NCBI GenBank assembly: GCA_946902985.2
Contig: OX336389.2
Coordinates: 339,858,444-339,922,443, forward strand
Length of the DNA: 64,000 bases
Direction of reading: 5' to 3'
Origin: Meconema thalassinum
Taxonomy: Eukaryota; Arthropoda; Insecta; Orthoptera; Tettigoniidae
Each line of letters starts with the position of its first letter. The stretch's first letter is position 1. The translations under genes and the position numbers were made by a program. A model generated the notes under the pieces. It worked only from the letters and a program-made list of their open reading frames with translations. It made no database searches and had not been told where the DNA came from. This document shows positions 29,305 through 38,437 of the stretch, piece after piece.

Positions 29305-29988
29305 CAGAGAGTTAAGTTTGTATGTAACGGAGACCCTCGCTTGCCCGCTCGCCCATGGCGCGAGCCTGTCTCCCGCCACGCACTTTGCCGTTATGCGGCG
29401 CTTGCGCGGCACTGACTCATTTAGTATAGGAATTTGTACTTACCTAGTTCACAGCTGGTGCTGAAAATGTTCGCCATTCACTGCTACACATCGCTGGCAC
29501 CTTTTTATGAAACTGGCATTTACTCTCTGAAGTTTCCCAGCACCGATTAACTGTATTTCAGCTGTAATATAGTCTTTAAGCTCATTTATAGTGTGAGGGT
29601 GTCTCTTATACACTCTATTTTTAAGCGTCCCCCACAAATAAGTCACATGGTGATAAGTCTGGGCTTAGCGGGGGCCACACGGACTTATCATCTTCGTACC
29701 GAAAATGTGACGCAATTCTGTCATGGATGCTTCGTCAGTGTGAGCAGTGGCAGAATCTTGTTGAAAGTAATTTGACAATCGCTCTCCGTAAGTCAGTTAG
29801 TAAAAAAATTGGTCAAGAAATTGGTCAAGGATCACATTGAAGTACAAATTTAAGTACAAATTCCTATACTCAATGACTCGGTGCCGCCCGAGCGCCGCAT
29901 AACGGCAAAGTGCGGGGCGGGAGACAGGCACGCAACATGGGCGAGCGGGCAAGCGAGGGTCTCCGTTACATACAAACTAAACTCTCTG
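29305..29988 (-). mobile_element. Mini-mariner with ~140-bp terminal inverted repeats
   Basis: 684 bp flanked by TA (29303-29304 and 29989-29990). The inverted ends begin CAGAGAGTTAAGTTTGTATG and stay matched through GGAGACCCTCGCTTGCCCGC to TATAGGAATTTGTACTTA, about 140 bp with roughly 10% mismatch. The middle keeps part of a transposase gene, so it is an internal-deletion derivative. Confidence 0.88.
29449..29646 (-). pseudogene. Mariner-like transposase C-terminal remnant
   Basis: The frame reads YLWGTLKNRVYKRHPHTIN then ELKDYITAEIQ, the region immediately after the third catalytic residue in many Tc1/mariner-type DDE transposases. It ends with RCQRCVAVNGEHFQHQL near the inverted repeat. 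The catalytic acids and N-terminus are missing. Confidence 0.75.
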
Positions 29989-29990
29989 TA

Positions 29991-30507
29991 GAATGTTTCA
30001 GATCGTAGTTAACTGTATGAATATGAAACGCATAGTAATCACTCTCTCTTACAATGCAGCCCAGCAGCTGGCCTTCTTGCTAGTCACATGAGCTAGTTTC
30101 TTCCCCTACCCAGTGTAGGGTCTTGCTTGCATTCTGACGTCATACAGCCTGTCTATGACCAATATTCGTTCATTGTAATGATTTAATCTTCCTTTAAGGA
30201 GTTATCAGCCATCACGAGTATTAGTGATGTGATGAGGTCGTAATTATTAAATTACCAAATAATCTCGTCCATTCCTCCCGGCATTCACTTAGTTCAAGGG
30301 GGTAGCCATTTCACCTTCCGGTCACCTATACGTCATTCTCCCATGAAGCCACAGTCGCGATGCTGGCGCATTCTTTTCTTTCCAATAAATAATTTTCCAA
30401 TCTCGACCAGCGTAGCCGAATGCCTCTACTACATATCGGGTACAATAGCTAAACCAGTTCTAAATACTTTTATGGTTTCTTCAACATGGCAGAAAATCCC
30501 TTGCATA
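29991..30507. other. Spacer, no gene seen
   Basis: Open frames here read into the antisense of the LINE and show no domain. Confidence 0.4.
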
Positions 30508-33065
30508 TCATCATCATGCAGTTTCCAGCCACTGGCCGGGTCTGTTTGGAACACAAGCCTCTCCAACATCTTCTGTCCTCCCACCGTACCTCAGCCTCCA
30601 CCCTTGTCCAGTCTTCTCCTCTCTTCTTCACGCTTTCTTCCACCCCCTTCAGCCACCTGTCTCTCTGTCTTCCCCAGGGTCTCTTTCTTTTCCACTTCGT
30701 CTCGTGGATCCTCCTGGGTATCCTCTTCACCATTCGTTTTACATGCCCATACCATCTAAGTCTAGATTTCTCTATACCATCCAGCAATGGTTCCTCCATT
30801 AATTCTCTGGTCCTCTCATTTGTTATTCTGTCCATCTTTGTAGCTCCAATACTGCTTCTCAAGAACCTAATCTCACTGGCCTGTATTTTGCTCTTCTCCC
30901 TTCCTTTCGTAACCCAGGTCTCCTAGGCATCCGTCAGGATAGGGACATAGTACGTCCTATATATGACCTTTTTGCTGTTCTGAGGGACGTCCTTGCTCCA
31001 TGTCATGCTCTCGTGCTTCTGCTTCTCCTTCTCTCCCCAGCTCATTTATTTCTCTACCGTTTCTTCCATTATCTTGTATCAGGCTTCCCAGATACTTGAT
31101 ACTGTCCACTTTCTTCAGCTGTTCCCCACTAATTGGTCTTCCCGTTGTGGTTCTTTCCTTCCTTGTTGTGATCACCATCTCACTCTTATACTAAATTTCA
31201 TCCCATATCCTTGTATTATTCCTTCCCACACGTCCAACTGCTCCTGTACTTCCTCCTAGTTTTCCCAAATCATCAAATCATCTCCAAGCACTATTGCTTT
31301 CATCTTTCCTTCCCCAATTACTTGTGCCACTCGGGTCATTATGTCATCCATCACTCCAACGAAAAGTAACGGTGACATTGCACTTCCTTGTTTCAGGCCG
31401 TTTCTTTGTTCCAACCAGTCCGATCTCTCTCCTCCCACTTTCACACAGCTCACGCTTCCCTTGTACATCTCCTTGATCCTCCGTATAGGCCATTTTTCTA
31501 CTCCTTTGTCCTCCAAGGACTTCCATACTTTGTTTCTGTATACACTGTCATATGCTTTCTCAATGTCCAGGAAGGCTATCAGTAGATCTGTTCCATACTC
31601 ATAGTGCTGTTGTTGTAACTGCCTTACGGCAAAAATCAAATCCACTGTGGACCTTCCTGCTCTGAAGCCATGTTGTTCTTCCCTCATCCCTCCTTCTATC
31701 CTTGTCCTAATTCTCTTTTGCAAAACTTTCTCAAACATCTTTGCACAATGACTCATCAGTGTTATTCCCCGATAGTTTGTGCATTCTGTTCTACTACCTT
31801 TCTTGAAGATCGGACAATTATTCCCTTTCGCCAGTCCCCTGGGGTCTTCCTTCCATGCTGTCTTCATCACTCGGTACAACCATTGTCTCCCCACCTCTCC
31901 TGCTGCTCTCGCCATCTCCACATTCAACTCATCCACACCCGGTGCCTTTCCTCTTTTCATCTTCCTCACTGCATCTTCCACTTCTTTCCATGTTAAGTCC
32001 TTTTCTGTTTGAAGTCCATCTTCCTCTTCCCCGATTTCTTTCTTCTCGCCGTGGTTTCCATTTGGGTTCAGAAGTTCTTCGAAATATTCTTTCCACATTT
32101 TTTTCATTTTTTCCCTATTTTCTATCTCTTGTCCACTTTTGTTCACCCTTCTAACATAATCAGTCAGATTCTTCCGCCTCTTTATTTTTTACCATCCCAT
32201 ACAGGATCTTTTTTGAACCTTCACTATCCTCCATCATCTTTGTCCACTCTTCCATCCACTTTCTTCTCTCCTCAGCCACTACTCTCTTTGCCTCCTTTCT
32301 TTCCTGGTACTCTTCCCTTGTCTCTACCGTCCTATTTTGATACCACCTCCTAAAGGCTCTATTCTTATCCCCTACTATATCTTTTACCGACAGTAGTGGC
32401 TACGCGGGCTAAAGCGCTGCGTTAGGTCAAGGGACCAAGCTCTCTGCTGACTCGGTAGACGCGTGGGTTCGAGCCCCACCGTCGGCTGTCCTTGAAATGG
32501 TTTTCCATGGTTTCCCATTTTCAACACCAGGCAAATGCTGGGACAGTACCTTCTGACAGGCCACGGCCGCTTCCTTCCACATCCTTGCCCAGTTTCATTC
32601 ATCTTCAACCATTCAATCTCTCATCCCGACGCGCAGGTTGCCCACGGGCGTCGACTAGAAAGACCTGCACTCGGCCTCTCAGGAGGCTACACGGAAAAAA
32701 AAAACTATATCCTTTGTCTTCTCATTCCACCATGGTGTTACCTTCCACCTCTTCTTGCTACTTGTCCTCCCACATACTGCTTCTGCTGCACCTACTAGTG
32801 TCTTCTTAAATCTAGCCCATTCCTCTTCCACCCCTCTTTCTTCATCTGTTGGAATTCCTTCCTTTACCACTTTGAGGTACTCGACCCTTCTATCTCGTTC
32901 TTTCAGTTTCCATATCCTAATGTCTTTCCTGGTTTTCTGTCCCTTTCTTCTCCTTAGTCGCTCTCAGGTTCATTACCAGCAATCGATGGTCGCTATCCAA
33001 GTCCTCTGATGGTATTACCTTGATATCTGTGATGTTCTTATTCAATTCCCTCTCATACAGGATAT
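30470..33065 (-). pseudogene. L2 LINE ORF2 remnant (endonuclease end, RT, C-terminus)
   Basis: Reading leftward from 33065: endonuclease end (EDLDSDHRLLVMNLR), linker (KRWKVTPWWNEKTKDIV near 32710), then after the SINE an RT frame 32146-31256 with EDAVRKMKRGKAPGVDELNV, FKKGSRTECTNYRGITLMS, EQHGFRAGRSTVDLIFAVRQ, FLDIEKAYDSV, GLKQGSAMSPLLF and VLGDDLMI. Both catalytic Asp are kept but preceded by Gly. The C-terminal region near 30470-31178 is frameshifted (MRSSIGATKMDRI, RLRWYGHVKRM, RPWGRQRDRWLKGV). Confidence 0.85.
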
Positions 33066-33068
33066 ATA
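30508..33068 (-). mobile_element. LINE family L2 copy 2, longer, interrupted
   Basis: Same family as 24914-26192, with the 3' end and GATGATGAT-type tail at the left. It extends further 5' than copy 1. It is interrupted by SINE D (32386-32703), and at its 5' side by a mariner at 33069. The extent beyond the mariner is uncertain. Confidence 0.88.
32386..32703 (+). mobile_element. SINE family D inside LINE
   Basis: Starts GACAGTAGTGGCTACGCGGG with a tRNA-like head and box B GGTTCGAGCCCC, and ends GGCTACACGGAAAAAAAAAA. It is flanked by ACTATATCTTTT / ACTATATCCTTT (32374-32385 and 32704-32715). The head may derive from a Leu- or Ser-type tRNA with a long variable arm; this is not verified. Confidence 0.88.
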
Positions 33069-33883
33069 AGGTGCGTTCAAAAGGTAACGATCCGGAGGCT
33101 GGAATGCGCAAACTGGTGACTACATCGGCTAATCGTGGTGTGTGTAACGAGGCGTGGTTCCGACCGGAGCGTGGAAGGTCACAGCCCATCGCTAGAGGAC
33201 ACGCGTGCACATCACGTGACGATACAAAGCGAGCAGCAGCATGCATTAATCGTCCAACGCTGCCAGTCGCATTGTAAACAGTGACATGGAGGCGTAAACC
33301 GAAGAGCAAAGAAGTGTTGTTCGGTTTCTGACAGCGGAAGGACTAGGGGGAAGGGACATTCAAAGCCGAATGTCACAAGTGTACGGCGAACACTGCATGT
33401 TCCTTGCAAGGGTCAAGGCGTGGCACAAGCGCTTCAGGGAAGGACGGGTGTCGTTAGCCGATGATGCCCGGTCTGCCCCCCCCCCCCCCCCCATTACCGA
33501 TGAGAACGTCCAGCTGGTTGATGCACTCATTACCCAGGACTGCGAGTGACAGTGAACGCCATAACTGCCGCCGTCGTCGCTCCACGGCAATGCACGTCCT
33601 CAGACAGCGAACACAGTCGCGGCACTCCCGCAGAAATTAAAATGGGAGGTTCTCGGCTACCCTCCATACAGTCCAGACCGCTCTCCCTGTGATTACGCCA
33701 TGTTTGGTTCTCCTCTAAGGGCTCTGCGGGGCCAACTATTCACCTCGGGACGCCGACGTCCAGCCATTCACCGCCTCGTGTCACAGTGGGACAAGTGCCT
33801 CAACAGCCGGGGCCAATACTTCTAACATACCGGTCCTGGTTTCTGTAATTATGCCTCCGGCTCGTTACTTTTTGAACGCACCT
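33069..33883 (+). mobile_element. Mariner deletion derivative (copy 1)
   Basis: 815 bp with inverted ends AGGTGCGTTCAAAAGGTAAC and GTTACTTTTTGAACGCACCT, a left TA (33067-33068) and a mutated right CA. The transposase starts at ATG 33286 but has TAA at codon 4. HTH remains (DIQSRMSQVYGEHCM, AWHKRFREGRVSLADDA) run to a C17 tract at 33476-33492. After the deletion the far C-terminal part follows (SPCDYAMFGSLRALRGQLF-like region in shifted frame, ending NSRGQYF). The catalytic core is gone. Confidence 0.88.
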
Positions 33884-33885
33884 CA

Positions 33886-35874
33886 TAGTTCCATTCAGGA
33901 ACGTCGTTGAATACATAAAATCGTAGCATAATCATGTCAAATATTTCTTGCCAGATCGACGCAATGTTACTCGAATAACTTTGATATCTTAACAGTATAT
34001 CACACGTAGTTTTCTTCTCCTACTAAAATATCTTCTTACAATAAGATGCCCAATTCATTTAACCAAAATTAATTTATAATAGACATCCATGACGGAATTG
34101 ACTGAAATTCAGTTTAATGAAAACGAAAATGTCGAAAACAATTTAAGAAAGTCTTCAATGAGGGAAATAAAATTCCATAAAATTTAGTCATGTCAATTCA
34201 GAAACTGCAAAGTTGAAATTTCACGTTCAGATGTAGAAAGACGATCCTCTAACATGGTAACAAAGCACAAAAGTTAATTAAAGTCGAAGTGAAAACATAA
34301 TACAAAACATGGAGAAATAATTGCCCAAATGTCGTCAAATACTGTAATGAAATTTGGTCATTCTACCTTGGTGTTGACTCTTGAAATTCATAATAGGTAT
34401 TAGGACAATACCCAGATGTTCCGCGTTTCATAGAAGATGATCTCGAACCTAGGTCTGCACCATCGGGTAAGGACGTCGTTCCTCCCCGGTAAACTCCTAC
34501 ATCCTTCGGGCATCGAACTGCACACAGTCTCCTCGATTCTCGAGTACCAGACTTCAAGCATTTGACGGGATAGCCCTGTCAACTTCATTCTTCCAGTGAT
34601 GAATCTTCTTTCGCCGTCTCCGTTTGAAATTCCAGATCAAACTTAGCAATATTGTAGATCAAATCACAATTATAGTTGGAAATGTTCATGTAGACGTTCG
34701 ATGAATTGCAATAGTTGCTCGTAGTTAAATAGTAGTTGTACATAAGCATACATTAATGTACATGATGGTGTAGTACATAATGTTATAAATGTACTCGACA
34801 TTGTAGATGAACATGATGCTGTACATAATTTCTGTAGTTAACGTTGCTCCATGTAGTCAGCACATAACTCTGTTAAACGTGTCCCAGTCGCATCTTAATT
34901 TTACTCCATATCGACTGTCATCTCAAATGTATAATTCAACATTCCTTCTAGCTTCATGTTTGCATTCATAGTGTAGCTCGAGTAATAGTAGACTTCAATG
35001 TTCATAAGAATCGCTATATTGTTCGATTACTCCCGTTCCCTCGTAGTAAGTGACTTCACTCTAAAGTTGAAATATTCATGAGCTCGGAAAAACTATTCTT
35101 CTCCACTGCAGAAAAATAATGTCTATAACTCAACTAATTTCCAGAATCTGCTTCTTAAAATTCGAATAACTATTCACGAAACACTAAAAAGCGTATCGGC
35201 TCAACTTGCAATAACCAACTTATTTGAGCAGAATACGTCCGTACACGATTCCTGCCAGCGGTGGCTATGCTTCAGATAGACCCTCAACTCCGCACTCGGG
35301 TAACAGGTCGCCAGGAATACTCTTCACCCGGACCTCGACTATCACTCGCCAACTCTCAAGACAGAAGAACCTCTCCTTTCTACTCACAGTCTCCCAGCAA
35401 AACTCCTGCTGGCGCCAATTTTGACTCCGCGGCAAATTGACGCGTGTACATGTTTGAACACACAATACAGTGTACTGCGTACTTCCAGCGACTTTCAAAG
35501 TACTGATAATATCTTCTTATAATTTTGTACAGTTTTCCAAATAATAAAAAGTCTGTCTAAGGGCCTAAAAACAATAATCTAATTATATTAATGAGGCTTT
35601 GACAATCCCTCCTTCCATTAGACCTCTTCTCATTGGCTATCTTCTCATATCCAATAGCATAATTTTCAACAATATGAAGCTTCAATTCGCGGCAAACTTG
35701 CTGTTACCAGGCAAATACGACCTTGCTAGAGCATCATTTAGTATCACAAATCACGTGACTAGGCTTCTACTCGGCTTGGACTCGCCAACTAAACCGGTTT
35801 CTGTCTCTTTTCAGTGACAAATTTCCAATGTTAAATTTTAACATGGGCTTGAAAATTAGTCTTTTTTACCAGAA
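33886..35874. other. AT-rich spacer, no gene seen
   Basis: Includes a somewhat GC-richer patch near 34440-34620 and another at 35240-35440, each with short open frames without recognisable domains. They may be old repeats. Confidence 0.4.
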
Positions 35875-36160
35875 ATAATTCAAATTCGGGCTCAGTACCT
35901 ACTGTCAGGCCACAACCGCCTCCTTCCCTCTTCCTTGTCTATCCCTCCCATTCTTCCCATACCATCCTTCATGAGGCCCCCTGTTCGCTTTGCAGGTGAG
36001 GGCACCCGGGCGAGGCGCTAGTCCCGCCTCCCCAGTTGTAACCCCTGTCCCAATGTCAAGCTCCAGGACACTGACAGTAGAGGCTGTAAAGGTGGGATCC
36101 CTCGCTGAGTCCGTGGGAAAAGCCTACCTGGAGGGTAAACTGACAACGAAAAATATGAAA
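35875..36160 (+). repeat. Retroposon 3' fragment, unclassified
   Basis: The segment includes GGCCACAACCGCCTCCTTCC (a word shared with SINE D), then GAGGCCCCCTGTTCGC, and ends GGGATCCCTCGCTGAGTCCG with CCTGGAGGGTAAACTG. GC content is well above the flanks, and the 3' end style resembles insect SINE/LINE tails. No target duplication found. Confidence 0.45.
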
Positions 36161-38420
36161 AACATCTATTGGTCAAACTACGACTAGAGCTGTCATTGGT
36201 TGCAGAGCATCTCACTGACTGATAGTTATACAGCAGTACCGAGATCAAGAATTTGTGGGCAAGCCTATAAGGAATGGGGGATAACATTTATGACGACACA
36301 GAATATAGATACAAATTCGAGACATGGACTTTCAAACATGATATCTGAAGATAAAATGATAGTTACTCATAAATTCGCCAGAGAGCAGCATAAGGCTTAC
36401 TCCATGCGCACTCCAGTGGCGATGGAATATTAAACCTATGAGAGCATTACTAATTCCCACTGGATCTTGCCAACATACTTACAAATGGAAAGATAAAGTT
36501 TTACACTATCGATCTACACAAGAAAATGTAATATAGTTCGACATACAACTGCTAGAAAGTTAGACTTGTGGGCGCTCAAGTGGAAAGAATGACTACTGCT
36601 CTGCTCTCTCTAAAATAAAATAACCTAATTATTGAAAGGGGCTTCTTGTTACACAAACAGAAGGCAGAGCTTGGTATCCTAATGAATCTCCAAGAAATCG
36701 ATCAAACCTGTGCTTTCACAGAAGACTCCTCCAAGATTTGAACTGGTTTACAAAAGTTAGTTAGTCCAGCTTCGAAGGTAGGCCACTCCCACTTCATAGC
36801 TTCAAAACTAGACAATTGAGGGCAAAATGAATGGACACGACAGGTCTATACCATGTGGTTCGGAGTGGACATTGTAGGGATGTGCCTCCTACATCAGGTG
36901 AACCAAGGGCGAGCCCAGGGTTAAATAATGTTTGAAGGGGAAAGGGAAACCAGGTGGATGATAGATTAGGCATTCTGAGAAGGAGAACAGGCAGCTTAAC
37001 ATTTGTTAAATTTATTCAATGAATAAGCAAGGGTGTTGAGAAAATAAAAACGGTTAGGCATGAGCCTGATTTGAGAAATGAGCAACAGCTCTTAAATGAT
37101 ATACTAGAGCTAGAGCCTTTAACATTTACAATTAACAAAAGTCCCAGTGCCTGACATGAGAAATATAGGTTAAATGCAAAGTGAATGCAAAATGAATTAA
37201 CCAATTGTAAGGCAAAACAAGCCTTTGAAGAAAGAAGAGTTATACGGTTAACAATCATAAGGCAAAACTAGCCTTTGTCACTAAAATTAACTCGCCTCTA
37301 ATGTATAATCTACATTCCTTAGCGATTTAAAACAACACCCATTAGTTTTTCAGTTGTCTAAGAGCTGGATTTTGGCTTTTAGTTTTGATGACAGTGGAAG
37401 ATGGAGAGATAAAGGTATTATTTCTTCAGCTATGTTTTTGTTTTTTCTTCTGCTTCGTAAATTTTCTTTCAGTCTTAAATGTATTATTGACGATTTTTTT
37501 TCTAATAGTGTATTCACTGAGGATGTTTTGCATTTTTTATATCTGAACTTCAATCAGTTGGTCATTAACTTTAATGTTAATTCATAATGTTAATTCATAT
37601 TTTTGGTTAACGTTCCCGAGTCTGACCTTACATTGAATACCACAATATTCACTGATCTACAAGGTTGCCAATACAAATATTGGTGCTTTATTATGTAATC
37701 CTATTTGTGCCATGTTTTCTGCTCTCCTATGAATAGACTTACAGATCATAGTCATAATTTTTTCACATTTCATATGTGCTAGAGCCAAACAGCTGACTGG
37801 CCTTCCAGCCAGCTTTTGTACTTCTAGAAGACTGGTACTGTTGCCCATATTAGAATTGTTTCAATTTTTTTTCTCTGTAAACATTAATAGTATCCTTAGG
37901 TTTTCAATAATGGCAGCATAGTAAGTTTTAAAATTTCATTCTTATCCCAATTGCTCCTTGTATAATGAAGCCATTTCTTATTTTATTTCTTTAGAATGCT
38001 GTAGTCTTACATTCATATACGATTGCTTTGCTATGCAATATGTGTATGTGACTTCTAGAAGCATGCTTTTACATATTTTTAGTTTGCAGATCAATTGTCC
38101 GAGATAACGTGGTGCAACTCATTCGGGAAGTAATTTGTTGAGTAAGACGTAAGACTGTGGTTGGGATTCAAATCCGAATCTCCTACTGTCAATACAGTGA
38201 GTACAGTGTGTTTTCACCCTTTGATGAAGGCTTCATGCCTGGATAGCAGGAGATTTGGGTTCAAATCCCAATTACAGTCGCATTTCCAAGTCTTACTCGG
38301 CTATTCCCTATGGCCATTTCAAAAATTGGAAGTGTTTGGCTTTTACTGTGAAATGACTGACTTGGGAGGATTTTTTGTATCATGTTAAGCATATTGTATT
38401 CTTACATCTCACTTCCTGCT
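36161..38420. other. AT-rich DNA, probably partly intron of the 38.4-kb gene
   Basis: No upstream exon of the PAM2-motif gene was recognised. The 3' part must be intron if the acceptor at 38437 is used. Short similar words (TCAAATCCGAATCTCC and GGTTCAAATCCCAATT near 38170-38275) hint at an old tRNA-like remnant. Confidence 0.35.
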
Positions 38421-38437
38421 TTCTATATTTTTTGCAG
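38421..38437 (+). other. Splice acceptor
   Basis: A pyrimidine-rich TTCTATATTTTTTGCAG precedes an open frame of 926 codons in phase 0. It decides the exon start: the in-frame ATG at 38375 lies upstream of this acceptor and is probably intronic. Confidence 0.75.

Noticed and set aside
38375..38437. ATG at 38375 as start of the large exon
   Set aside because: It lies upstream of a strong TTTTTTGCAG acceptor, and the encoded segment (FLHLTSCFLYFLQ) reads like translated intron, so the coding exon is taken from 38438.
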